A stretch of DNA of 64,000 nucleotides from Neglectibacter timonensis (GTDB taxonomy: Bacteria; Bacillota; Clostridia; Oscillospirales; Acutalibacteraceae): positions 1,318,758 through 1,382,757 of the forward strand of contig NZ_LT160640.1 in NCBI RefSeq assembly GCF_900048895.1. The letters are read 5' to 3'. The notes under the pieces were generated by a model. That model did no database searches and was not told where the DNA came from. It saw only the letters and a list, made by a program, of their open reading frames with translations. Each line of letters begins with the position of its first letter. Within the stretch, counting starts at the first letter, position 1. The translations under genes and the position numbers were made by a program. Positions 1 through 9,180 of the stretch are shown piece by piece.

Positions 1-58
1 TTGTCACCAGGTTCTGCCGTAACCTTCTGATACGGCAGCCCAGTTTTCTTCTCTTTTC

Positions 59-436
59 TCAGGAAACCCTGGTAATGTACTGACAATACACATAGATATT
101 CTGAATTTTTTTTGCCGCAACCCCATCCTCAGTCTCTACTTCGGGTTGGGTTTCCGACTTTGTGACATACAGCTTAATGGCAATGGCATCCTGACCGACA
201 CGCATCTTCCTTACCGGCTTATAGGCGAAATCCCGCCGCTCTATCCCCACGTATTCATGCAGAACATCCTCAATGGACCGATCTGTAAAGCAGCGGAGAA
301 TATCCTCGGTTTCATACATATCGATGATAGCCTTGGCCTCTTCAAAGCTGAGATTGGTGGAATGATAGTCTCCGGCCCCCACCACATACATGGTGCTGTT
401 ATCGAGCAACAGCAAAGGTTCCTTCTTTTCTGGCAT
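59..436 (-). CDS. Small conserved-type protein of unknown function
   Basis: Encodes 125 residues. I chose the ATG at 436 because AGGAGG lies 8 bases before it; a longer reading from 496 has no such site. The N-terminus (LLLLDNSTMYVVGAGDYHS) is followed by a segment LSFEEAKAIIDMYETEDI, a layout that reminds me of small DUF1874/YddF-type proteins found in plasmids and integrated elements, but I cannot confirm this. No signal peptide or membrane segment is visible. It stands alone, with its own sigma-70-like promoter at 522-550. Function unknown; it could be an accessory gene from a mobile element lying to the left of the window. Confidence 0.6.
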   Translation of the reverse strand: MPEKKEPLLLLDNSTMYVVGAGDYHSTNLSFEEAKAIIDMYETEDILRCFTDRSIEDVLHEYVGIERRDFAYKPVRKMRVGQDAIAIKLYVTKSETQPEVETEDGVAAKKIQNIYVYCQYITRVS

Positions 437-521
437 AAGACAGACCTCCTTCTTGAAATGTTCTGAAAAGATTGACAAAGCATTGACAGATTGCACATGT
501 CATATATTTATCATCAAATTC

Positions 522-550
522 ATTATAGCAATTCTGCATAGGTAATTCAA
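522..550 (-). promoter_or_regulatory. Sigma-70-type promoter for the small protein
   Basis: On the minus strand TTGAAT (545-550) and TATAAT (522-527) are separated by exactly 17 bases. It points at the small gene starting at 436 and leaves a leader of about 80 bases. Confidence 0.6.
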
Positions 551-589
551 GCAAAAAAGGCCTGTTAAAAAATTAATTAAGCAGAGCGA

Positions 590-2170
590 TCACAGCTCTT
601 TCAAAATACCCGGTCCCTTTTTCAAAACCCAATGCCAGAGTACCGCGGCCAGCACCAAAAAGAGGCCGCTGCAGCAGAGAAGAAAGCTCTCCGCAGCCAA
701 AAACGTTCCCAATTTCCAATAAACCAGCGCGGCTGCAGCAGGAATGAGCATACTGGCGAAGACGCCAATCATAGTAGAGGCGGACTGCTTGACAACCAGC
801 GTATCGTTTACAGCGTCCATTTTGGGAAACCGGAGGTTGACCGCGAGACCGAAGCAGGGCACAAAGCACCCCAGCGAGGCGCAGAGGCAGAAAAGAGCCA
901 GCAAAGCCTGGGGTGTGAGGGAAAAACCGTACCAAAGCAGGGGCAGGCACAAAAGTGCCGGTCCCCAGATCAGCAATGCGTTGAGAAGAGCTTTCACAAG
1001 AAACAGCGTACTGCTGCGGATCGGCGCCTCCTTCAGAATCCAGAGATATTTCCCTTCCAGGCTGATGGATGCACAGGCGGGCACCGTCATGAGAAACAGG
1101 AAAGAAAGTGCCGCCGCTACCAGCAAAACTGCCGGAACTCCCGGAATCTGCGCCAGCATCAGCTGCAGCGCATCCCTCTGAAACGCGGCAAAAATACTGC
1201 CCGCCAGAGCCATCATGGCGCCGATCCCCAAATTAAACAAATAGATGGGCGTTCCGAAAAAACGGCCGGCTTCCTTTTTCAGCAGCGCTGAAAACTGGCT
1301 GCCTGCGGCAAGAGAACCCAAACGGTAGTCGGAACGGGAGGAATGTGTTAGAAGCCTCGTCAGGATTCCCGTATAAAAACGGCTGAACAGCCACACCGCC
1401 AAAAGAAAAGGGACCAGCGTGATGGCCGCGAAACCCAGATAAGCCGGCAGGCTTCCGGCAAGGCCCAGACGCAGCAGGCCAAAAGGCAGCAGCCAGCTTC
1501 CCAGCGCTCCCTCGATTGCTCCCTGATGGGCCGCAATGTCCCCCACCGCCTGATTGATCTGAAAGGCTGCAACAAACACCAACGCCAGGAACACCAGATA
1601 TACCAGATTTGTCACCAGCGCCTTTCCCTGGGAACGGCTTTGGATCAACGCCAGGAAGAAGCCCACCACTGCGGAGAGCAGGGTGGAAAGCAGAGACAGG
1701 AACAGGGTGGAGATCATCAGGGCCATACAGAACAGAACCCCGCCTCCCCCTCCGTATACCAGGTAGATCACTCCTGCCGGGATCAACAGAAACACGTTGA
1801 AAATCAGGTTTTCCAAATAGAGAGCCAACAACTTGGAGAGCATGACGGAAAAAGCAGATACCGGCAGGGAAAACAACAAGTCCATATCCCTGCCGCCAAA
1901 CACGATGCCGCTGGCTCCCATAGAAGCAAACATCAAAGAAGCGGCGCAGGCCACCACCGCCATGAGTATGGGCAGCAGCTCCAAAAGGCCCACAGGCTGC
2001 AGCGACTGCGCCAACAGTAAGCTGTACACCACAGAGATATAGACGGACAGCCCGCCCATCAACAATACGATCAACGCGCCGGAAGCCTTCTTTTTCCCCT
2101 GCTTGTTGTTGCTGAAGGAGGTGAGCATTCCCAACAGATTCACGCGCATCAGCGCCAGAGTTTCACGCAT
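590..2170 (-). CDS. ABC-2 type exporter permease
   Basis: Encodes 526 residues, mostly hydrophobic, with about a dozen predicted membrane segments in two blocks. The ATG at 2170 is preceded by a GGGGGG-rich ribosome site; an upstream reading to 2269 is rejected. The size and layout (N-terminal MRETLALMRVNLLGML, a central soluble stretch, repeated C-terminal helices) resemble the large permeases of BcrAB/YthPQ-like or putative ABC exporters. It follows its ATPase gene by about 110 bases on the same strand, so the two form one transporter. Substrate unknown: an antimicrobial peptide, lipid or similar compound is possible. Confidence 0.8.
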   Translation of the reverse strand: MRETLALMRVNLLGMLTSFSNNKQGKKKASGALIVLLMGGLSVYISVVYSLLLAQSLQPVGLLELLPILMAVVACAASLMFASMGASGIVFGGRDMDLLFSLPVSAFSVMLSKLLALYLENLIFNVFLLIPAGVIYLVYGGGGGVLFCMALMISTLFLSLLSTLLSAVVGFFLALIQSRSQGKALVTNLVYLVFLALVFVAAFQINQAVGDIAAHQGAIEGALGSWLLPFGLLRLGLAGSLPAYLGFAAITLVPFLLAVWLFSRFYTGILTRLLTHSSRSDYRLGSLAAGSQFSALLKKEAGRFFGTPIYLFNLGIGAMMALAGSIFAAFQRDALQLMLAQIPGVPAVLLVAAALSFLFLMTVPACASISLEGKYLWILKEAPIRSSTLFLVKALLNALLIWGPALLCLPLLWYGFSLTPQALLALFCLCASLGCFVPCFGLAVNLRFPKMDAVNDTLVVKQSASTMIGVFASMLIPAAAALVYWKLGTFLAAESFLLCCSGLFLVLAAVLWHWVLKKGPGILKEL

Positions 2171-2280
2171 GGCTATTCCCCCCTTTTTTCTGTTCCAAGC
2201 CGCATTTCCGGGCGGCGCCGGCACGGCCCAAAGGAAGAGCAGGGCAGTTTTCCCATATGCTCGGCTCAATGATTTTCATG

Positions 2281-3003
2281 TTATTCTCCAGCCCCTTCCT
2301 TGGCCAGCTCCAGAAACACGCTTTCCAGGTCGGAATTGCCCACCACATCTTCTGTACGGCCGATTTCGATCAGTCTGCCGCCGCGGATGATAGCGATGCG
2401 GTCGCAGAGCTTTTCCGCCACTTCCAGCACATGGGTGGAAAAAAACACGCTTCCGCCCTGTTCGCAGAGCTCTTTGAGGAATTGCTTCATGGTAAAGGCG
2501 GCGGCCGGATCCAACCCCACGAAAGGTTCGTCGAGAATGAGCAGTGCGGGTTCCCGGATAAAGGCGGAAATCAGGGCCAACTTTTGTTTCATGCCGTGGC
2601 TGTAGCTGCCAACCCTGCTGCCCAGGGAACCGGTGAGCTCGAAGGCCTGCCCATACTTCCCGATGCGCTCTTCCCGTTGCGCCTTGGAAAGACCGTAGAT
2701 ATCGGCAATAAAGTTCAGATAGGCGATGCCTGTCATAAACTCGTAAATATCAGGATTATCCGGCAGAAAAGCCATTTTGCGCTTGGCCTCCACCGGCTGC
2801 TTTTCAATGGATTTCCCGTCTATCAAAACTTCCCCGGCGTCGAACTCCATGATCCCCGCCACACAGCGGAGGGTGGTTGTTTTCCCCGCGCCGTTATGGC
2901 CGATGAACCCCAAAATTTCGCCGGGCTCTACCGTGAGCGACAGATCGTCCACCGCCCTTTTGCCTCCAGGATAGGTCTTTGTGAGATGATTGATGGAAAG
3001 CAT
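2281..3003 (-). CDS. ABC transporter ATP-binding protein
   Basis: Encodes 240 residues, a single nucleotide-binding domain. Walker A is GHNGAGKTTT (around residue 38), the signature is SHGMKQK, and Walker B is LLILDEPFVGLDP. The C-terminal part lacks the DUF4162 extension seen in some drug exporters. It is the first gene of a two-gene unit with the permease at 590-2170, a normal arrangement for CcmA/BcrA-like exporters. The start has a good AGGAGG site. It powers export through the neighbouring permease; the cargo cannot be told from sequence. Confidence 0.9.
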   Translation of the reverse strand: MLSINHLTKTYPGGKRAVDDLSLTVEPGEILGFIGHNGAGKTTTLRCVAGIMEFDAGEVLIDGKSIEKQPVEAKRKMAFLPDNPDIYEFMTGIAYLNFIADIYGLSKAQREERIGKYGQAFELTGSLGSRVGSYSHGMKQKLALISAFIREPALLILDEPFVGLDPAAAFTMKQFLKELCEQGGSVFFSTHVLEVAEKLCDRIAIIRGGRLIEIGRTEDVVGNSDLESVFLELAKEGAGE

Positions 3004-3134
3004 GTTATCCTCCTCTTTCCTCGGGTCCTTCTCTCAAACAAAGAAAACGGCCCTTTTTGCTTTTCTTCCCGATTATAGTCCCCTGTCCTTCCGGCTTCAA
3101 GGGATTTCGAGTTAACTTTCAGGCATATAAATCA

Positions 3135-3159
3135 ACCGGAAGGAAACAACCCTTCCGGT
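3135..3159 (-). terminator. Hairpin downstream of hflX
   Basis: A 9-bp perfect stem (ACCGGAAGG with CCTTCCGGT, seven-base loop) lies 50 bases after the hflX stop. The following minus-strand sequence has only a short T tract, so this is a weak terminator or an mRNA-stabilising hairpin. Confidence 0.4.
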
Positions 3160-3207
3160 CTCTGCTTTCGGTTCCGAACTGCACAGCTTCTTATTCAAAG
3201 CTGCCGC

Positions 3208-4470
3208 TTACAAAACGCCGCTTTTTTCTCTCTGGTCAAATTCCTGCACAGGGGCATAGAGGCGTTCATCCACCCTGGCTGTTATCCTGAGGCCTTCTTC
3301 CACATATTCCTCTGATAGGACGGCTCCCTCTTCCCGCAGCCTGGCAGCCAGACCGCTTTTGGCAAAAGGCAGCAAAAGCTCCACCTCGAAGGTTTTCTGC
3401 GGCAGGTTTTCCTCTACAGCCTTCAGCAGTTCCTCCACACCCTCTCCCGTAAGGGCGCTGATGCGTACCGCTCCTTGTACCCGTACAGCCAACGTCCTGT
3501 CCTCCACCGCATCCCATTTGTTGAGCACCGGGATGACCGGCCGGTCCGCGCTGCCCAGCTCCTGCAGCAGCTCGTTGGTCACCGCCAGATGCTCCCCAGC
3601 CTCCTCGCTGGAGGCATCGCACACGTTCAGGATGATATCCGCCGTAGCGGCCTGCTCCAACGTGGATTTGAACGCCTCCACCAGGTGGTGGGGCAGGCGG
3701 CGCAGCAGGCCGACCGTGTCGATCAGCATCACAGTCTTGCCGCAGGGCAGCTTCAGCGCCCTGGCCGTGGGGTCCAGCGTGGCAAAAAGCTTATCCTCCG
3801 CCAGCACGCCGGCCTGTGTCAGCTGGTTCATCAGGGTACTCTTCCCCGCGTTGGTGTATCCCACCAATGCCACGGTGATTGTGCCGTCCTTCTTGCGGCG
3901 GCGGTTGATTTCGCTCCGGGCCGCCTCCACACCTTTGAGCTGCTCCCGGAGGCTGTTAATGCGCCTCCGGATATGCCGGCGGTCCGTTTCCAGCTTGGTT
4001 TCGCCGGGACCTCTCGTCCCGATGCCCGCACCAAGGCGGGACAGAGCGGTCCCCTGCCCCGTGAGCCTGGGCAGCAGATATTTGAGCTGGGCGAGTTCCA
4101 CCTGCAGTTTCCCCTCCCTGCTCTGGGCCCGCAGGGCAAAGATATCAAGTATGAGCATGGTGCGGTCGATCACCCGGATGCTGCACAGCTTTTCCAGGTT
4201 CCGGATCTGGGTGGGAGAGAGTTCCCGGTCAAAAATCACCAGGTCCAATTCTTCCTTTCTGCACAGCTCAGCCACTTCCTGGGCCATGCCGGAACCCACA
4301 CAGGTTGCGGTATCCGGCGCAGGCCGCTTCTGCGCCAGGGTAAACGCCGGATCAGCCCCTGCGCTTTTGACAAGTTCGGAAAGCTCCGCAAGAGAGCTCT
4401 CCGCGTCATATTCTCCAGTATCCAGACAGACAAGGAGCGCACGCTCCTGTTTTTCTTCCGTTTCGTACAA
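3208..4470 (-). CDS. hflX: GTPase HflX, ribosome-associated
   Basis: HflX binds the 50S subunit and, in studied bacteria, splits stalled or heat-damaged ribosomes. The protein has the HflX N-terminal domain (ETEEKQERALLVCLDTGE), the coiled linker GTRGPGETKLETDRR, then the G domain: G1 GYTNAGKST, G3 DTVGLL, G4 NKWD. I place the start at TTG 4470 (420 residues, usual family length) because GGAGGG lies just upstream and the family homology begins there. The next upstream ATG (4554) would add 28 unrelated residues. It appears to be a single-gene unit divergent from the TM2 genes. Confidence 0.93.
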   Translation of the reverse strand: MYETEEKQERALLVCLDTGEYDAESSLAELSELVKSAGADPAFTLAQKRPAPDTATCVGSGMAQEVAELCRKEELDLVIFDRELSPTQIRNLEKLCSIRVIDRTMLILDIFALRAQSREGKLQVELAQLKYLLPRLTGQGTALSRLGAGIGTRGPGETKLETDRRHIRRRINSLREQLKGVEAARSEINRRRKKDGTITVALVGYTNAGKSTLMNQLTQAGVLAEDKLFATLDPTARALKLPCGKTVMLIDTVGLLRRLPHHLVEAFKSTLEQAATADIILNVCDASSEEAGEHLAVTNELLQELGSADRPVIPVLNKWDAVEDRTLAVRVQGAVRISALTGEGVEELLKAVEENLPQKTFEVELLLPFAKSGLAARLREEGAVLSEEYVEEGLRITARVDERLYAPVQEFDQREKSGVL

Positions 4471-4967
4471 AGCAATCCCTCCGTCACACTGACCTCCATG
4501 CGCCTCACGGCGCGGACGTCCTTCGGGGAAAACAGCCTTCCGCGCTGTTCCCACATTTTTGGAAGCAGCTGAACAGCTGCTTTCCCCTTTCCTTTGCTCT
4601 TCTCCCGGAAACGCCGGGAAACAATTGCAGACGCCGGAAGAGCGGAAGAAAGCCTGTGGGAAGAATCCTCTGTTGACACGGCTGAAGATATTCCACGGGG
4701 CTTCGTTTCACGCTCTCCGCTGCAACTGCCTTAATCATAGTATACTATTTTTCTCCCGTCAATTCTTTCTTTTCCCCCGGCCGGATCAAGGCCTTCTTCA
4801 AAAAACGCCGCACTAAGGCAAATGCTGTAAAACCCGATAAAATCCTGACATATCTCGATAAAAATCTTTCCTTCTTTAATTTTCTCTTACTTTGACTTTC
4901 CGCATATTGATTTCCAAAAAACCATAGTGTAAGATAGAATCAACAAAGCAAAAGAGGTGTCACTTGA
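4471..4967. other. Intergenic region between divergent hflX and TM2 genes
   Basis: About 500 bases without a convincing gene. It holds the promoter of the TM2 pair (4907-4935) and, on the hflX side, an inverted repeat GCGCGGA (4510-4516) / TCCGCGC (4539-4545) that could form a hairpin in the hflX leader. I could not match this leader to a known riboswitch. Short open frames here lack ribosome sites. Confidence 0.5.
4907..4935 (+). promoter_or_regulatory. Sigma-70-type promoter for the TM2 pair
   Basis: TTGATT (4907-4912) and TAAGAT (4930-4935) are separated by 17 bases, 32 bases before the first TM2 gene. Confidence 0.5.
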
Positions 4968-5312
4968 ATGGCAGACTATTATAATAACGGGAACGGGTAC
5001 CAGCAGAACTCCGGGCAGCAGCCCATGTATAATCCTCCCCAGTATCAGCCGCAGACGGGCATGGAGCCCCCTCCGGGCTACGTGCAGAAGAGCCGCACGG
5101 CCGCCGGGGTGCTGGCGATCCTGCTGGGCACCTACGGCATCCACAGTTTCTACCTGGGAAACACCTCCCGGGGATTGATGCAGCTGCTCCTCTCCCTGCT
5201 CACCTGCGGGATCGGCGCCATTGTCATTTGGATCTGGGGCATTCTGGAGGGCGTAAAAATTCTCGACGGCAGAATCAACACAGATGCAAACGGTGTCTTT
5301 CTGAAGGATTGA
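4968..5312 (+). CDS. TM2 domain-containing membrane protein
   Basis: Encodes 114 residues. The first 45 residues are rich in Gln, Pro, Tyr and Asn (disordered). Then comes a TM2 domain: KSRTAAGVLAILLG, a short turn containing GIHSFYLG, and a second helix around GIGAIVIWIWGILEG. TM2 domains are two-helix hairpins of unclear function in bacteria. The start has AGAGGTG nearby. The next gene encodes a larger protein of the same architecture 30 bases downstream, so the two are co-transcribed and probably arose by duplication. Confidence 0.85.
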   Translation: MADYYNNGNGYQQNSGQQPMYNPPQYQPQTGMEPPPGYVQKSRTAAGVLAILLGTYGIHSFYLGNTSRGLMQLLLSLLTCGIGAIVIWIWGILEGVKILDGRINTDANGVFLKD

Positions 5313-5342
5313 CGCAGGAAACCACTGGAATAAGGAGATACT

Positions 5343-6014
5343 ATGATGAATAATGAATTTGAGAACAACCCCAATCCTCAGAACGATATTCCGCAGCCCA
5401 CCTTTACGCCGGCTCCGGATTTCGAAGAGAGCGCCGCTCGTGCCGAAGAGGTTGCCGCACAGGCCGAGCAGGTAATTGCCGATGCGGAAGCCGGGGCCGC
5501 GCCGTCAGGAAAAGCTGAAGCCTCCGATAAAGCGCCGGAAGCCGCTGCCGGAAACGGACAGCAAACGCCTCCCCAGAACCCCTTCCCTTATGATTCCGTA
5601 CCCCAGTACGGCGCGCCGCAGTATACCAATCCGGACCCCAACCCCTACGGCGGCTATGACAACGGCTCTTACGGAGCCCCGCAGCAGCCCTACGGTTCAT
5701 CCCAATACCAGCAGTCCTACGGAACGTCCTATTACCAGCAGTACAATGTACCGCCTGCCGGTTATGCCCAGAAGAGCCGGCTTGCGGCAGGCCTTCTCGG
5801 CATCATCTTCGGCAGCCTGGGCATTCACAACTTCTACCTGGGCTTTAACACCAAGGCCGTTGTACAGCTCATTGTGAGCCTGGCAGGCGGGCTTCTCACC
5901 TGCGGCGTCGCTACCTTTGCCATGTGGGTTTGGGGATTTATCGAAGGTATCCTCATCCTTTCGGGCAACGGTCCTCGCCAATACGATGGAAACGGCGTCA
6001 TCCTGCGGGATTGA
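5343..6014 (+). CDS. TM2 domain protein with long disordered N-terminus
   Basis: Encodes 223 residues. Residues 1-140 are low-complexity: an Ala/Glu-rich stretch (EEVAAQAEQVIADAEAG) that may be helical, then Pro/Tyr/Gln/Gly-rich repeats (YGAPQ, YGSSQ, YQQSYG). The TM2 domain follows (KSRLAAGLLGIIFGSLGIHN, then a second helix near FAMWVWGFIEG). AAGGAG precedes the double ATG. It is a paralogue of the preceding gene; Tyr/Gln-rich tails of this kind are often sticky, so the pair may assemble at the membrane. That role is inference. Confidence 0.85.
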   Translation: MMNNEFENNPNPQNDIPQPTFTPAPDFEESAARAEEVAAQAEQVIADAEAGAAPSGKAEASDKAPEAAAGNGQQTPPQNPFPYDSVPQYGAPQYTNPDPNPYGGYDNGSYGAPQQPYGSSQYQQSYGTSYYQQYNVPPAGYAQKSRLAAGLLGIIFGSLGIHNFYLGFNTKAVVQLIVSLAGGLLTCGVATFAMWVWGFIEGILILSGNGPRQYDGNGVILRD

Positions 6015-6027
6015 CAGCTTGCAGAAA

Positions 6028-6078
6028 AAACCAGAAAGAGGGGACGCGTCAAACTGGCGCGTCCCCTCTTTCTGGTTT
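6028..6078. terminator. Strong bidirectional terminator
   Basis: A perfect 21-bp stem (6028-6048 with 6058-6078, nine-base loop) with A tracts on the left arm and T tracts on the right. It sits between the convergent TM2 pair and the glycosidase gene and can end both transcripts. Confidence 0.92.
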
Positions 6079-6104
6079 ATTATATTCCCCTGCTGCGGAA
6101 CCCT

Positions 6105-7616
6105 TCACTCCGGCAGCCTGCGCAAACGGATGGCCATATACTCTCTGCCGGGCAGCGGAATACGGAATTTACCGCTGTGAATTCCGGCGTCCGTCACCGT
6201 CATTCCCCAGGTGTCAATCACTTCCGCCTGATACCTTGCGTCAGGCTCTTTTCTGAATTCCCGGAAGGTGGGACGGCCAAAACCGTAATAATGAATCTCA
6301 TAGCCGCTGTCAGGCGCCATGCCCTCCGGCACACCCACGGTTTCATCAAAGGAACCTGTCCCCCTCTTCAGGCCCAAGCCGGGGGTTTCACAGAGAATCT
6401 GATGCAGAAAACGAATCCTTTCAGGGCTGTCCCCGTGCAGCTTCCCCCCATGGCTCCACCACAGCACATCCTCTGGATTCACAAAGGTCTCCCCATGCCC
6501 TGCATAGCCGCCCCGGAGAGAGGCCTCCCAAAACCGCCGGGTCAGCTCCTGACCCGAAATATTGCCCCAGCCCTGATCGATATTCCCCTCGTAGGCAATC
6601 TCATCCCACACCACAGGTTTGCCGTACCGGACGCGGTAATCGTCAGTGTATTCCACATGGCGATACAGGTCCTGCCGCTGCATGCTGCAATGGGTAATCC
6701 AGGGACGGGTATAGTCATAGAAATCAATGCAGTTATGCACGGAGCGCAGATGGTTGTAGGGATCCTTCTCACAAAGGATGGACGCATAACGCTCCCAGTC
6801 CTCCAGCGTTTTGGCACGCAGCAGGTCGTATTCGTTGGCAAGGCTCCACCACACATTCCGGTAAGCTGCAAATCTCGCCACCACATACTTCCAGTAAAGA
6901 TCGTCCTCTTCCCTGCTCATGGCGGAAAATCCCCAGCGGTCATAGGGGTGCATCACAATGATGTCCGCCTCAATCCCCCTGTCCCGAAGCTCCGCAATGC
7001 AGGCTTCAAACCGTCGGAAATGCTCGGGATGAAAGCGTTTGAAATCCCAGTGGTTCCCGCTGAAGTCCACATTGTAGGAAAAATTTTCCTCCGTCAGTCC
7101 GGAATTGTCCACCGGCGTACCCTCATAGGGGAAGGTTTCGGGATCGCGGAAATTGTGGATATAATGTTTGGGAAACACGCAGAATCTCATCTTGTTGAAA
7201 TATCCCTTGGAGAGTTCTTCCAAGGTCTGCTTGCGAATTTCTTCCGGCTGGTGGGACCAGACATAGCAGGTGGTGCCCACGCTGTAATAGGGCGTCCCAT
7301 CCTCATAGGCAAAATGATAGGTGTTGGCCACCCGCACCGGGCCGTGGTTCTTCGGAGAAGGCGGCGTTACCAGGAAAGCGCCTGTGGTTTTTTCCTCAGA
7401 AAAACTGCCGCTTATCTCGTAGGTATATTCCCCTTCAAACGAAGGCATAAACCTTACCTTGTAAACGCCTTCTCCATCGTAGAAACCATCAGCCTCCACC
7501 GTCTCATTCTTCCCGCGGAAAATTCCTTTCACCGTATAATCTGTAAAGGGATTTCCCTCTGTGCGGCCGCTGGCGGACACTTCAAATATGTCCCATTTTT
7601 CCACTGTCTGCATCAT
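6105..7616 (-). CDS. Putative glycoside hydrolase, DUF5060/DUF4038 family
   Basis: Encodes 503 residues without signal peptide. Residues 1-80 match a DUF5060 beta-sandwich (VEKWDIFEVS, then FEGEYTYEISGSF). Residues about 85-400 form a DUF4038-like TIM barrel starting NHGPVRVANTYHFAYEDGTPY; candidate catalytic acids are Glu in WWSLANEYDL and in VWDEIAYEG. A C-terminal beta domain (DUF5605-like) ends the protein. DUF4038 proteins include GH140 apiosidases and other cytoplasmic or periplasmic glycosidases. It is the last gene of the locus with FGGY kinase and split transketolase, so it may release the sugar those enzymes consume. Start supported by AAGGAG before ATG 7616. Confidence 0.75.
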   Translation of the reverse strand: MMQTVEKWDIFEVSASGRTEGNPFTDYTVKGIFRGKNETVEADGFYDGEGVYKVRFMPSFEGEYTYEISGSFSEEKTTGAFLVTPPSPKNHGPVRVANTYHFAYEDGTPYYSVGTTCYVWSHQPEEIRKQTLEELSKGYFNKMRFCVFPKHYIHNFRDPETFPYEGTPVDNSGLTEENFSYNVDFSGNHWDFKRFHPEHFRRFEACIAELRDRGIEADIIVMHPYDRWGFSAMSREEDDLYWKYVVARFAAYRNVWWSLANEYDLLRAKTLEDWERYASILCEKDPYNHLRSVHNCIDFYDYTRPWITHCSMQRQDLYRHVEYTDDYRVRYGKPVVWDEIAYEGNIDQGWGNISGQELTRRFWEASLRGGYAGHGETFVNPEDVLWWSHGGKLHGDSPERIRFLHQILCETPGLGLKRGTGSFDETVGVPEGMAPDSGYEIHYYGFGRPTFREFRKEPDARYQAEVIDTWGMTVTDAGIHSGKFRIPLPGREYMAIRLRRLPE

Positions 7617-7638
7617 ACCGCTCCTTTTCCTTTCTCAA

Positions 7639-7710
7639 GGCCGCCTGACCGGCGGCCCTTTTTTATTCCGTCCTGCGAAGCAGCCGGAAGGCCGCCCTGC
7701 CTTCCGGCTG
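7639..7710. repeat. Two intercistronic hairpins
   Basis: Hairpin one: GGCCGCC (7639-7645) / GGCGGCC (7651-7657) with T tract on the plus strand. Hairpin two: CAGCCGGAAGG (7681-7691) / CCTTCCGGCTG (7700-7710). They lie between the kinase stop and the glycosidase start and may protect or process the minus-strand mRNA rather than end it. Confidence 0.6.
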
Positions 7711-7725
7711 CTTCGCCCTTCTCAT

Positions 7726-9180
7726 TCACAGCAGCATGTTCACCGCTGCCTTCCAGCCGCCATAGCGTTTTTCCCGTTCCAGTGAGGACATTGCCGGGAC
7801 AAACCTGACGTGCGACATCCTGCTGAAAATCGACTTATCATAGAGGCCCACGGCAATTCCCGCCGCATAGGCTGCTCCGATGCCGGAAAGCTCTTCCTTT
7901 TCCGGCACTGCCACCGGTATGTTGAGAATATCGCTTTGAAACTGCATCAGAAAGCTATCCCTGGTAGGGCCCCCGTCCACACGCAGCTCGCTGATCTTCA
8001 CGCCTGACTCGCCGCCCATGGCATTCACCACATCAGCGATCTGGTAGGCAATACACTCTTCCGCTGCTTTGACAAGCTCCGCCCTGCCGGTGCTGCGGCT
8101 CATACCGCAGAGAATCGCCCTCACATCGCTTTTCCAATAAGGAGCGCCCAGGCCTGTGAAAGCGGGGACCAGATAGGTAGAATCCTCCTGGTTGGCCTCC
8201 TGCGCCACCTTCCCCGATTCCTTGGAGGATGAAAGCAGATGGAGATCATCTACAATCCACTTCATCACGGCTCCGGTATAATTGATATTGCCTTCCAATA
8301 CATAAGTGACCTTCCCTTCCATCCCCCAGGCAAGGGAGGTCACAACACCCTTGCTGCTGAACACCGGGGCTTCCCCAATATTCAGCATCACGGAAGAGCC
8401 CGTGCCATAAGTTGCCTTCATCATCCCCGGCTCCAGGCAGCCCTGTCCGAACAGGGCTCCGTGGGAATCCCCAAGCACACCGTGAATGGGGACAGGCTGC
8501 GGCAGATAGCCCGCAAAATCCGTTTCGCCAAACAGGGAATCACTGAAGCATACCTCAGGAAGCATGTCGGAGGCAACGCCGAACATGCTGCAGAGTTCCT
8601 CATCCCAGCAGAGCTCCTGAATGTTGAACAGCTGCGTCCGGGAAGCATTGGAATAATCGGTTTTAAAGCTTTTCCCGCCGGTCAGCCGGTAGATCAGCCA
8701 GGTATCGATGGTGCCGGCACAAAGCCGCTTATCCTCCAGGCCAGGCGTGTGTTCCAAAATCCAGGCCCACTTTGCCGCCGGAAAATAAGGGGAGAGGTTG
8801 ATGCCGGTTTTCTCTTTCACCTTTTCCCCCTGCGCAGAAAGCCTTTCACAGATTTCTGCGCCTCTCGCACACTGCCACACCACGGCATCCGCCACCGGCA
8901 GGCCTGTCTTCCTGTCCCAGATTAGCGCAGTCTCCCGCTGATTGCTGAGCCCCACCGCTGCGATTTCCGTTTTGTCGATCCCGGTCTTCTCCACCAGGTT
9001 TTTCACCGTCTGCAGCGTGTTGCGCCAAATCTCCATCGGATCGTGAGAAACCCAGCCGTTTTCGGAAATCTTCTGCTCATGGGGCAGGTCGCTCCGGTCC
9101 AGAAGCAATCCGGTTTCGTCGAAGAGCAGCGCCTTTGTGCCGGACGTGCTCTGGTCAATTGCCAGGATATACCGCTTCAT
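7726..9180 (-). CDS. FGGY-family carbohydrate kinase (glycerol kinase-like)
   Basis: Encodes 484 residues, typical FGGY length. N-terminal ATPase-fold motif ILAIDQSTSGTKALLFD; substrate-side motifs GLSNQRETALIWDRKTG and GTIDTWLIYRLTGGKS; C-terminal motif FTGLGAPYW and ELRVDGGPTRDSFLMQFQ. Several of these motifs are closest to glycerol kinases, but FGGY specificity is hard to read from motifs. The start overlaps the transketolase stop by four bases and the locus contains a ketose-forming isomerase, so the substrate is more likely a ketopentose or apulose-like sugar. If so it would make the phosphoketose for the split transketolase. Confidence 0.85.
   Translation of the reverse strand: MKRYILAIDQSTSGTKALLFDETGLLLDRSDLPHEQKISENGWVSHDPMEIWRNTLQTVKNLVEKTGIDKTEIAAVGLSNQRETALIWDRKTGLPVADAVVWQCARGAEICERLSAQGEKVKEKTGINLSPYFPAAKWAWILEHTPGLEDKRLCAGTIDTWLIYRLTGGKSFKTDYSNASRTQLFNIQELCWDEELCSMFGVASDMLPEVCFSDSLFGETDFAGYLPQPVPIHGVLGDSHGALFGQGCLEPGMMKATYGTGSSVMLNIGEAPVFSSKGVVTSLAWGMEGKVTYVLEGNINYTGAVMKWIVDDLHLLSSSKESGKVAQEANQEDSTYLVPAFTGLGAPYWKSDVRAILCGMSRSTGRAELVKAAEECIAYQIADVVNAMGGESGVKISELRVDGGPTRDSFLMQFQSDILNIPVAVPEKEELSGIGAAYAAGIAVGLYDKSIFSRMSHVRFVPAMSSLEREKRYGGWKAAVNMLL

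Noticed and set aside
4501-4560. T-box or other riboswitch in the hflX leader
   Set aside because: Only a 7-bp inverted repeat is present; no T-box antiterminator motif (GGTGGNACCGCG-like) and no other conserved aptamer core.
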